64,000 nucleotides of DNA from Patescibacteria group bacterium. GTDB taxonomy: Bacteria; Patescibacteriota; Microgenomatia; UBA1406; GWC2-37-13. The notes under the pieces were generated by a model. That model ran no database searches and was not told the DNA's origin. It saw only the letters and a program-made list of their open reading frames with translations. This document shows, piece by piece, positions 49,209 through 56,194 of this stretch. Both the position numbers and the translations under genes were made by a program. The stretch lies in assembly GCA_023381015.1 (NCBI GenBank), contig JAMCTE010000037.1:3350-67349 (forward strand), read 5' to 3'. Position 1 is the stretch's first letter. The number at the start of each line of letters is the position of its first letter.

Positions 49209-51001
49209 AAAATAACTTATTGATAAAGTTAATCGTCATCTTGGGAGTGGTGGTCATTGTTTTGGCTTGGGTGATCAACTATCTTTTCTTGAGTGGAAAA
49301 GCCGCACCGAAATCCCAAGCCGCCGGAGAAACCATTACTCTTGCTTATGATAATGCCGCTCCGACTGTTGCTTCCGGAAGCGATTTGACGGTTTTGTTGA
49401 GAATGACGCCATCGGCCAACATCTATCTTCGCGGTTATACCGTCAAGTTGAAGTTTGACCCTGCCGTTCTTCAAGCCAAGTATATTGATTATCGTTTGGG
49501 TGTGCCGAGCCCGAGCTTTGGCAACACGAGCAGTGATCTGGGGTCGATCAACGCCACCGGTACGATCAACATCCAAGGGGAGATCCAAAACAGCACCGGA
49601 CTTCTCATGGCCGGGACATCGACAGTCGATTTGGTCAGGTTGGTATTTACGGCCAAATCGGCATCGGGGACGACCGTTGCCGGTACAAACGGTAACATAT
49701 ATTATTATCCAGTGACAGGAAACGACGGGACGATCCTGGTTTATAACACGACGATTCCCGATCTGAAGATAAACGGCGGCGCAGCCGCAGCGACTTGTAC
49801 CAGTTTCAGCGATAACTTTACCGGTACGGCTTTGAATAGCGATAATTGGACTTTATGGACTAATAATGATGGGACGGCGCTCGTCGGAACAGGGTCGGCA
49901 ACCTTGAATTTACCAGCCAGCGCAGATGGAACATCAAAAGGAGTCAGTTTAAGCGATGGGGCAAATCATAGCGTCAATGGAGGAGATTATAGCGCCGAGA
50001 TAGTCTTGAATTCAGTGAGCGCTACTACAAGTGAAAAAAAATACGTCAGTTCAGGATTTGATTTACAACAAACAACAGACGATTATAAAACACTTGCTAG
50101 CATATCCCGTTATAGTGATAGCAGTAGGATTACAGGGGGAGCGTTGGTTAACGGTACGTGGGTTTCTCAAGACGTAGATATCGGTTTGACTAATAATACA
50201 CCCGTAAAGGTTAAGATAGAAAAAATTGGAACTTCGGTAAAAACATATTATGACATTATGGATGGTAAAGGTTATCAGCTGATAAAACAGTTTGACAATG
50301 TTTACAACGCTCCTAAAACCAATGTTTATTTTACCGTGGCAAACGGTTCTACCGATTTTCCACAAGGTTCGGCGAAATTCAGTAACTTCGTTTTGACCTG
50401 TGCCGGGACAGGAACAGGAGGTTCAATAAGCCCGACTCCAGGCGGCACGGTGACAGGCAATGTCAGATTGAATTTGAAGCTTAAATTCCAGGGAATCGGC
50501 AAGCAACCGGCCAGCGGTGAAAACTCGATGACCGTAGCCGTGAAAGTAAAACAAGAAGGAGCGAATACTAGCTTTATTACTTCGCAGGGGACTTTCACCG
50601 CCGACAACAACGGGGTTTGGTCGGGGACGGTCGGATTCAACATCAGCGACGTTTCCGGAAAATGGGCAGTCTATGTCAAAGGACCGCAACACATCCAAAA
50701 GAAGATCTGCGACAGCGCGCCGACAGAATCATCGCCTGGCGTATACAACTGCAGCAATGGTAATATTAACTTGGTAGCCGGCGACAACAGTTTTGATTTT
50801 TCCAAGATTGTTCTTTTGTCAGGAGATCTGAATCAGGATGGCGTCGTCGATTCGGTCGACCTGGGAATGGTAAGGAATAATCTCGGCAAAAAAGACGCCG
50901 ATACTTTGAAAAAAGCCGACATCAACCGTGACGGAATCGTCGATACCCAAGATTTTTCTTTGATTTTATCAGCTTTGTCGGTCAGGACGGATCAACTTTA
51001 A
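49205..51001 (+). CDS. Exported cohesin and dockerin protein
   Basis: 598 residues. Anchor (about 5-30); a cohesin-like beta domain (about 43-190) with ITLAYDNAAPTVASGSDLTV, LRGYTVKLKFDPAVLQAKYI and LVRLVFTAKSASGT, the strands typical of cohesins; a beta-sandwich (about 200-400) of concanavalin-like type (SFSDNFTGTALNSDNW); another beta domain (about 415-520); and a C-terminal dockerin with GDLNQDGVVDSVDLGMV and ADINRDGIVDTQDFSLI. Having both halves of the pair lets molecules chain together. Residue limits are estimates. Confidence 0.8.
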   Translation: MKNNLLIKLIVILGVVVIVLAWVINYLFLSGKAAPKSQAAGETITLAYDNAAPTVASGSDLTVLLRMTPSANIYLRGYTVKLKFDPAVLQAKYIDYRLGVPSPSFGNTSSDLGSINATGTINIQGEIQNSTGLLMAGTSTVDLVRLVFTAKSASGTTVAGTNGNIYYYPVTGNDGTILVYNTTIPDLKINGGAAAATCTSFSDNFTGTALNSDNWTLWTNNDGTALVGTGSATLNLPASADGTSKGVSLSDGANHSVNGGDYSAEIVLNSVSATTSEKKYVSSGFDLQQTTDDYKTLASISRYSDSSRITGGALVNGTWVSQDVDIGLTNNTPVKVKIEKIGTSVKTYYDIMDGKGYQLIKQFDNVYNAPKTNVYFTVANGSTDFPQGSAKFSNFVLTCAGTGTGGSISPTPGGTVTGNVRLNLKLKFQGIGKQPASGENSMTVAVKVKQEGANTSFITSQGTFTADNNGVWSGTVGFNISDVSGKWAVYVKGPQHIQKKICDSAPTESSPGVYNCSNGNINLVAGDNSFDFSKIVLLSGDLNQDGVVDSVDLGMVRNNLGKKDADTLKKADINRDGIVDTQDFSLILSALSVRTDQL

Positions 51002-51004
51002 ACT

Positions 51005-51604
51005 ATGGACAATACAAAACAAACCAACGCGGGGAACAGAATTTATATCTACCTTTTAGCGGCTTTTTTTGTCGTCTTTATCGCTACCGGGTTGTTTCTA
51101 TTGATCACCAACAAGCCAGCAAATCCTTCACAAAGCGCTCAGACGACAGCCACCCTGAAAGAGCAACCGACTAGTTTGCCAACGGTAGCACCAAAGAGAG
51201 GATTCGTCAATCTATCGGAAGCCACAGAGAGCGCAGGAATAGTGACGTTTAACGTCGTTGCCGATTCTGACGGCGAAAATGTTTCAGCTTATGACATTCA
51301 GATTGGTTATGATCCCTTGGCTTTTGATTTCCAGTCGGCCGTGTCCATCGACCCGTCTTTTCAAGTCTACCCATTCCATAAGGACAAACTATTGACACTG
51401 ACGGCAGTCAAGGCCACTCAGGATCAAACGCCGTCAATTTTTACCAACAAACCTGTGATAAAATTAAATTTTAAATCTAAGAAGTCTGGCAACTATACTT
51501 TTTCGGTTTTGTCGTCGATTGGCAAAGAAACGACTAAATTTGTCAACACTAAAACCCAGATAATCAATCCGCAAGTTAACGAGATGAACGTTATTGTCAA
51601 ATGA
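51005..51604 (+). CDS. Membrane-anchored cohesin-like protein
   Basis: 199 residues. One N-terminal transmembrane helix (about 14-35), a Thr-rich linker, and one cohesin-like domain (about 62-199): GIVTFNVVADSDGENVSAYD, IQIGYDPLAFDFQSAVS and FTNKPVIKLNFKSKKSG. It could hold a dockerin protein at the membrane. It starts three bases after the cohesin/dockerin gene and overlaps the next by ATGA. Confidence 0.7.
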   Translation: MDNTKQTNAGNRIYIYLLAAFFVVFIATGLFLLITNKPANPSQSAQTTATLKEQPTSLPTVAPKRGFVNLSEATESAGIVTFNVVADSDGENVSAYDIQIGYDPLAFDFQSAVSIDPSFQVYPFHKDKLLTLTAVKATQDQTPSIFTNKPVIKLNFKSKKSGNYTFSVLSSIGKETTKFVNTKTQIINPQVNEMNVIVK

Positions 51605-52230
51605 AAAATGCACTAAAAATCACCATTTTCGCGCTTCTTTTTTTCGTTTTCGTACCTTTGATGTCCCGAGAAATATTGGCCGCCTCTTTATCTTTTGACC
51701 AGACGACGGTTTCCGTTTCAAACGGCGGGACTTTCCAGATCGCCGTCAAGCTCGATCCTTCGCCTGACAGCGTCAGTTCTTCGGATATCTACGTCAACTA
51801 TGACGCAACCGCCCTCAAGGCAACCGCCGTTTCTGCCGGCACCCTTTTTCCGACGGTCACCAATGACATTTCCACATCAGGGAAAGTTTATATCGCCGGT
51901 TTGGTTAACGATACGGCCTCTTCTGTTTCCAGTGCCGGAACGGTGGCAACGATTACTTTCCAGGCATTAAAGGAATCAACGGTGACTTTGACGTTTGATT
52001 GCGCGTCTTCTAAAGTCGTCAAGAACGACGTCAACGCCACCAATGTTTTGAACTGTTCTTCAAACGGAACGAGTTCGGTGACGATCGGAACGGGAAGCAG
52101 CGGAACGACAAATCCGACTCCGACTTCAGGCACTCTGCCGCAAAGCGGCGTTTTTGATAATGTGGTAAAATTTGCTGTACCGGGGGCAATATTATTATTC
52201 CTTGGTAGTGCCTTGAGGCTGGTATTATAA
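51601..52230 (+). CDS. Cohesin-like protein with LPQSG sorting signal
   Basis: 209 residues. Signal peptide (1-27), a cohesin-like domain (about 28-155; SLSFDQTTVSVSNGGTFQIA, SSDIYVNYDATALKATAVSA, AGTVATITFQALKESTVT), a short PTPTSG linker and a C-terminal sorting signal: LPQSG, a hydrophobic stretch (VVKFAVPGAILLFLGSA) and basic end RLVL. This resembles an LPxTG signal, so a sortase (2947-3699 is the only one seen) would attach it to the surface. It could be the anchoring cohesin. Confidence 0.78.
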   Translation: MKNALKITIFALLFFVFVPLMSREILAASLSFDQTTVSVSNGGTFQIAVKLDPSPDSVSSSDIYVNYDATALKATAVSAGTLFPTVTNDISTSGKVYIAGLVNDTASSVSSAGTVATITFQALKESTVTLTFDCASSKVVKNDVNATNVLNCSSNGTSSVTIGTGSSGTTNPTPTSGTLPQSGVFDNVVKFAVPGAILLFLGSALRLVL

Positions 52231-52881
52231 ATGAACATGAATAATCCGGCTCTAAAAAAAGGTTTGGCCATCTTTATCGGAGTGATCCTTTTTATTGTTC
52301 TGGCCTTGGCGGCTTTCAGGATCTTCGGCACCAATGCCGCCGATCTCGAGCCATCGGACGTGGTTGTCGCCAATATCGACAAGAATTCAGCCCGGTTGTC
52401 TTGGGCGACCGGAGTCGATACCCAAGCCGTCGTCGAATACGGGACTTCGCCGACCGCCCTCAACTTTTTCGCTCCCGAAGCGGCTAAAGCTAAGAGTCAC
52501 ACCCTAGATCTGACTTTGCTGTCGCCGGCGACGACATACTACTTTGACGTCAGAATCGGCGACAAAAAGTACGACAACGGCGGAGTGCCTTGGACGTTCA
52601 CTACCAAAGGCGTCGACCAGTCGGTAGTAGTGCCTAGTCCGACGCCGGTTGCCTCAGGCGCAACCACCGGAACAATCTCTCCAACGCCTGTCCAAAAACT
52701 TGAGATTCCAGATAATACTTCTAGCTGTACGGAGACTGATTGTGCTCAAATAAAGGCAAAATTAGGCAAGGGTTGTTCGACTCAGGACTATTTCCTTTGC
52801 TTGAATAAGACGGCCGGTACGCCGACGCCGACAGCTTCGTCGACGGCAACCCCAACGCTCACGCCGACGCCGACTCCTTAA
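52231..52881 (+). CDS. Membrane-anchored fibronectin type III-like protein
   Basis: 216 residues. N-terminal transmembrane helix (about 10-30), one FnIII-like domain (about 38-125: SDVVVANIDKNSARLSWATG, VEYGTSPTALNFF, LDLTLLSPATTYYFDVRIGD), a Cys-bearing helical segment, and a Thr/Pro-rich end (TPTPTASSTATPTLTPTPTP). It starts directly after the LPQSG gene with no gap, so it belongs to the same surface operon. Confidence 0.7.
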   Translation: MNMNNPALKKGLAIFIGVILFIVLALAAFRIFGTNAADLEPSDVVVANIDKNSARLSWATGVDTQAVVEYGTSPTALNFFAPEAAKAKSHTLDLTLLSPATTYYFDVRIGDKKYDNGGVPWTFTTKGVDQSVVVPSPTPVASGATTGTISPTPVQKLEIPDNTSSCTETDCAQIKAKLGKGCSTQDYFLCLNKTAGTPTPTASSTATPTLTPTPTP

Positions 52882-52989
52882 AAAATAAACAAATAGGCAA
52901 ATCTACAAATATTACAAATCAATATACAAATGACTAAATGATTTGATCATCGATTTGTTTGTTTGCTTATTTGTAATATTTGTTTATTA
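52882..52989. repeat. Family D inverted-repeat element, copy 2
   Basis: AAATAAACAAATAGGCAAAT and CTACAAATATTACAAATC on the left; GATTTGTTTGTTTGCTTATT and TGTAATATTTGTTTATT on the right. It closes the gap between the convergent surface operon and the M50 peptidase gene. Confidence 0.8.
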
Positions 52990-53643
52990 GATAATGCCCC
53001 CGCTGATAGATGTGGGAACGAGAAGTTTAAATAAGAAAGTTAAGGCTGGCTTGAGTATTCCATCAAGCATGGATGATCCGCCAATAGGGATAATTAAAAG
53101 TAACAGAAAAAAAATGCCATAGTTTTGCAGAGAATACCATTCCCTGGCTTTTTCCTCGGACAAGATTCCTCCGACGATCTTGAATCCATCCAAGGGATGA
53201 ATTGGCAGCAGATTGAATATTCCCAAAACCAAATTCATTTGAATCATTGGTAGAAAAAGTACTATTCCTATAGTGAGTAAAATATTTAGTCTAAACATTA
53301 TGAACGATCTAAGTAATATAGAAAGTATCAAGGCCAAGATAAAGTTTGACAAAGGGCCGGCAATAGAGATGAGGGCGGCGTCTTTTTGCGGATTTTTTAA
53401 ATTGTAAGGGTCAAACTGGACCGGTTTGCCCCAGCCGAAACCGAAAAGCAGCAAAAAAAGCATTCCCAGGTTATCTATATGGACAAGGGGGTTAAGATTC
53501 AGCCTTCCCTGAAGCCTTGGAGTCGGATCACCGAGGTAATCGGCTACGTAAGCATGGGAGAATTCGTGGACGGCAATCGCCACCAACAAAGAAATAATAT
53601 AAATTACGAAAAGAAGGGGATTGGTAAATAAATAGTTAATCAT
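52987..53643 (-). CDS. Site-2 protease-like M50 membrane metallopeptidase
   Basis: 218 residues. HEFSHAYVADYLGDPTP carries the HExxH zinc site in a transmembrane helix, and NLLPIHPLDGFK is the second zinc ligand motif (NxxPxxPLDG). Six hydrophobic helices. It cleaves transmembrane proteins inside the membrane; the minimal size fits the simple M50B class. The ATG at 53643 is chosen because a TATAAT box lies six bases upstream, inside the longer frame. Confidence 0.88.
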   Translation of the reverse strand: MINYLFTNPLLFVIYIISLLVAIAVHEFSHAYVADYLGDPTPRLQGRLNLNPLVHIDNLGMLFLLLFGFGWGKPVQFDPYNLKNPQKDAALISIAGPLSNFILALILSILLRSFIMFRLNILLTIGIVLFLPMIQMNLVLGIFNLLPIHPLDGFKIVGGILSEEKAREWYSLQNYGIFFLLLLIIPIGGSSMLDGILKPALTFLFKLLVPTSISGGII

Positions 53644-53649
53644 ATCTAT

Positions 53650-53655
53650 ATTATA
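53650..53655 (-). promoter_or_regulatory. -10 box for the M50 peptidase gene
   Basis: TATAAT on the minus strand, six bases before the ATG at 53643. It decides the start, because it lies within the longer reading frame. Confidence 0.6.
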
Positions 53656-53659
53656 ACTC

Positions 53660-53736
53660 AAATGTCAAAACCTAAATCTCGAAACCAAAACTAAAATCTT
53701 AGAACTTTTACATTTAAGATTTGAGTTTTCAGATTC
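53660..53736. repeat. Family B inverted-repeat element, copy 3
   Basis: CAAATGTCAAAACCTAAATC left, AAGATTTGAGTTTTCAGATT right, and the conserved core AACTTTTACATTTAAGATTT. It fills the gap upstream of the L28 gene. Confidence 0.85.
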
Positions 53737-53757
53737 CTTATGTTATCATAAAAGACT

Positions 53758-54027
53758 ATGGAAAATGCTTGTTATCACTGCGGTAAGACGGTTCTTTTCG
53801 GCCGTTCCCATACCCATCATCGTGGCGTTGCCGGCGGTAGATGGAAAAAAAGGGCGCCGAAAACACAGCGCGTCTTCAAGGTAAACTTTGTCAGGCTTTC
53901 CATATTGGAAAACGGCGTCAAAAAGAGAGTCAAACTTTGCGCCAACTGTTTGAAAAGGGTCAGAAAGGATGTCAAGGCAGGCAGAAAACCTTTTTTAACA
54001 CTCGCTAAAAATACTTCAGCAAAATAA
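53758..54027 (+). CDS. rpmB: Ribosomal protein L28
   Basis: 89 residues. N-terminal CYHCGKTVLFGRSHTHH and C-terminal RVKLCANCLKRVRKD supply the Cys pairs of the zinc-binding L28 version, and the conserved GRWKKRAPKTQRVFKVN lies between. Part of the large ribosomal subunit. No ribosome binding site; TTATCAT lies close upstream. Confidence 0.95.
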   Translation: MENACYHCGKTVLFGRSHTHHRGVAGGRWKKRAPKTQRVFKVNFVRLSILENGVKKRVKLCANCLKRVRKDVKAGRKPFLTLAKNTSAK

Positions 54028-54149
54028 CCAATAACCAAGATTACGATAACCAAACAAGCTCCAATATTCAATTATCAATGACCAAACTCCAGAGCATTGG
54101 ATATTGCTTATTGTAATTTGTTTGGATTACTTGGCTATTGGTTATTGGA
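54025..54149. repeat. Family C inverted-repeat element, copy 2
   Basis: ATAACCAATAACCAAGATTAC left, ATTGTAATTTGTTTGGATT and CTATTGGTTATTGG right, very similar to copy 1. The last residues (SNNQ) of the downstream dockerin gene are translated from it. Confidence 0.8.
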
Positions 54150-54470
54150 AATTAATTGGATGTCTTTCTGATCGATTACCCCATCATGATTTAAATCGCA
54201 GTCTGAAGCGTAAATAGGATTGTCTCCGGTGACGGTTTTTCCGATGACTTTGTTCCAGCAAGGGTCGGATTTTTTGCAGCCCAGGACGGAAGAAACGATG
54301 TTGGCATCCAGGGCGTCGATTTTGCCGTCCCAGTTGATGTCTTTCGGGTTTCTTTCTTGGGATTGTTGCGACGGTCCCGACGGTGAGGGAGCCAGTAATT
54401 TGGTCGATATCATGACGACGACGAATGCGAAAAAGACAATCAGGACGATAACAACAATAATATTTTTCAT
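54135..54470 (-). CDS. Membrane-anchored dockerin protein
   Basis: 111 residues. N-terminal transmembrane helix (about 3-22), a short linker, then a dockerin: KDINWDGKIDALDANIVS and SDCDLNHDGVIDQKDIQL, with two calcium loops separated by a Cys-containing loop. It can dock onto a cohesin such as those in the nearby operon. The end is repeat-derived. No SD; TAAGAT lies nine bases before the ATG. Confidence 0.8.
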   Translation of the reverse strand: MKNIIVVIVLIVFFAFVVVMISTKLLAPSPSGPSQQSQERNPKDINWDGKIDALDANIVSSVLGCKKSDPCWNKVIGKTVTGDNPIYASDCDLNHDGVIDQKDIQLISNNQ

Positions 54471-54494
54471 ATTAATTTTATCTTATCACATTTT

Positions 54495-54570
54495 GTCATT
54501 CCGGCGTAGGCCGGAATCCAGTCTAAAATGTCCATCATTACGTCTGGATTCCTACTTTCGCAGGAATGAG
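54495..54570. repeat. Family A double-hairpin element, copy 4
   Basis: GTCATTCCGGCGTAGGCC left hairpin; the right hairpin GATTCCTACTTTCGCAGG is less perfect and ends GGAATGAG. It lies between the dockerin and def genes. Confidence 0.85.
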
Positions 54571-54578
54571 AAAAGGGT

Positions 54579-55124
54579 TCATATCTCAATTGGTTTCAGT
54601 TCGTCGCCGACTTCCTTGTAGAGTTTCTCGCCTTGTTCCATCGACCTTTGGGTGAAGACGACGCCTTTCAAATGGTCGACTTCGTGTTGGATGATGGTCG
54701 CTTCGAAGCCTTGAAACCATCTGCGTTTCACCGCTTCGGTGTGAAAATCTTGGTATTCTAGAAGGATTTTTTTTGCCCGTTTGACTGGTCCCCATATTCT
54801 AGGGATTGATAAGCAACCTTCCAGTTTAACCGGTTGTTTTCTTCGTTTCGTCGGATTCTTGACCGAAGTCGATGGATTAAGGGTTTTCACAATCTTTGGA
54901 TTGATAAATACTTTTACCTGGCTTTTTTCCGAAGGTTTGATGATAAAAAGGGAAAGGTTTTCTCCGACCTGGTTGGCGGCGAGGCCGACTCCTTTGGGGT
55001 CTTTTTGGGCAAGGAGAGCGTTTTCCATGCCATAAACAAGCTGCTTGATTCTTTCGTCGATTTTGTCGACCGGCTGGGTCGGAGAAGAGAGGATATCGTT
55101 TGGAACTGATATGATTTTGAGCAT
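54579..55124 (-). CDS. def: Peptide deformylase
   Basis: Removes the formyl group from new proteins. The three motifs are complete: GVGLAANQVG, EGCLSIP and QHEVDHLKG (metal-binding HExxH plus Cys). 181 residues. A lysine/arginine-rich insertion (TSVKNPTKRRKQPVK) sits before the EGCLSIP motif, longer than in E. coli. TATAAT six bases before the ATG. Confidence 0.95.
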   Translation of the reverse strand: MLKIISVPNDILSSPTQPVDKIDERIKQLVYGMENALLAQKDPKGVGLAANQVGENLSLFIIKPSEKSQVKVFINPKIVKTLNPSTSVKNPTKRRKQPVKLEGCLSIPRIWGPVKRAKKILLEYQDFHTEAVKRRWFQGFEATIIQHEVDHLKGVVFTQRSMEQGEKLYKEVGDELKPIEI

Positions 55125-55130
55125 AGAGAT

Positions 55131-55136
55131 ATTATA
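55131..55136 (-). promoter_or_regulatory. -10 box for leaderless def
   Basis: TATAAT on the minus strand, six bases before the def ATG. Confidence 0.6.
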
Positions 55137-55188
55137 TAATATTGTTGAAACCGGTTAATTTGTTAACGCGTTAACGGGTTAATGTGTT

Positions 55189-56127
55189 ATGAAGATTTCA
55201 CTGTGTATTGCTGTCTACAACGAAGAAAAAAATATCCACTACCCGCTTGATTCGGCTTACGGCATCGTCGATGAGGTCGTTATCGTCGACGGCGGCTCGA
55301 CCGACAAAACCATCGAAATCGCCAAATCTTACGGAAAGAAGGTCCGGGTAATCAGCGCCGACAACCCGACCATGTTCCACAAGAACAAACAGAAGGTGAT
55401 TGAAGCGGCCAAGGGAGAGTGGATTTTGCAATTGGATGCCGACGAAGAACTATCTGAAGAATTAAAAAAAGAAATAAAACTTGTGACGGGGCCTGTCTCG
55501 GATTCATTCCCGCCGGTGCTCAACCGGCTACAACGCCGCCGAGTCTCCGCGCCGTCTGGATCCCTTTCCCCTCGACACCCGTCACCTCCGGTTGCTTATT
55601 GGATTCCTAGGAAAAACTGGTTTTTGACGAAGTTTCTCGAAAAAGGCGGCGTTTATCCCGACTATACGATCAGGTTGTACAAAAACGGCGTTGCCAAATT
55701 TCCGTGTAAAGATGTTCATGAAAATGTAGAAATTCTTTCTTCCGTCATTCCGGCGAAGGCCGGAATCCAGACAAAAAAGGATACACTGGATCCCGACCTA
55801 CGTCGGGATGACAAACCGAAAATTGGTTATTTAAAGAATCCCTTATTACACTATGCCGACCCTAATTTCAGCCGGTATTTGATGAGATGGGACAGGTACA
55901 CGTCAGCTGAAGTCGACAGGCTTCCTAAGGGCGAAAGATTGAGTTTTTTCAAGTATTTTTGCTGGTATCCGAAAAAAACCTTTTTCCTGATGTATTTCCG
56001 GCACCTTGGGTTCAAGGACGGATTTCCAGGATTTGTGTTTGCGCTGTTTTCTTCAATTAGATTCTGGGTGATATATATAAAGTGGTTTTCTCGTCGTCAT
56101 TCCGGCGAAGGCCGGAATCCAGTCTAA
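55189..56127 (+). CDS. GT2 glycosyltransferase interrupted by in-frame repeats
   Basis: 312 residues. GT2 fold: SLCIAVYNEEKNIHYPLDS, VVIVDGGSTDKTIEIAK and the DxD LQLDADEEL near residue 85; then YWIPRKNWFLTKFL and YPDYTIRLYKNGVAKF of the KdtX/LpsA-like branch. Three foreign segments lie in the frame: about residues 100-133 (GC-rich, 55484-55584), 187-208 (family A copy 5) and the C-terminal RRHSGEGRNPV (family A copy 6). The reading frame is intact, so it may still work. It probably adds a sugar to a surface glycan. Confidence 0.85.
   Translation: MKISLCIAVYNEEKNIHYPLDSAYGIVDEVVIVDGGSTDKTIEIAKSYGKKVRVISADNPTMFHKNKQKVIEAAKGEWILQLDADEELSEELKKEIKLVTGPVSDSFPPVLNRLQRRRVSAPSGSLSPRHPSPPVAYWIPRKNWFLTKFLEKGGVYPDYTIRLYKNGVAKFPCKDVHENVEILSSVIPAKAGIQTKKDTLDPDLRRDDKPKIGYLKNPLLHYADPNFSRYLMRWDRYTSAEVDRLPKGERLSFFKYFCWYPKKTFFLMYFRHLGFKDGFPGFVFALFSSIRFWVIYIKWFSRRHSGEGRNPV
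55484..55584. repeat. GC-rich hairpin element inside the GT2 gene
   Basis: Bounded by TGACGGG and CCCGTCA, with an internal hairpin GCCGGTGCTCAACCGGC. It inserts about 30 residues where relatives have a short loop. No other copy is recognised in this window. Confidence 0.55.
55744..55812. repeat. Family A double-hairpin element, copy 5 (in CDS)
   Basis: 69 bases, a multiple of three, inserted in frame in the GT2 gene; it translates as VIPAKAGIQ...LDPDLRRDD. Left hairpin ATTCCGGC/GCCGGAAT, right hairpin CCCGAC/GTCGGG. Confidence 0.9.
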
Positions 56128-56172
56128 AAAAATGTTCGTTTTGGTCTGGACCCCGACCTTCGTCGGGGTGAC
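56096..56172. repeat. Family A double-hairpin element, copy 6 (at CDS end)
   Basis: GTCATTCCGGCGAAGGCC left, GACCCCGACC/GTCGGGGTGAC right. It supplies the C-terminus and stop of the GT2 gene. Confidence 0.9.
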
Positions 56173-56194
56173 ATCCATACGGAGAAATCACGCG

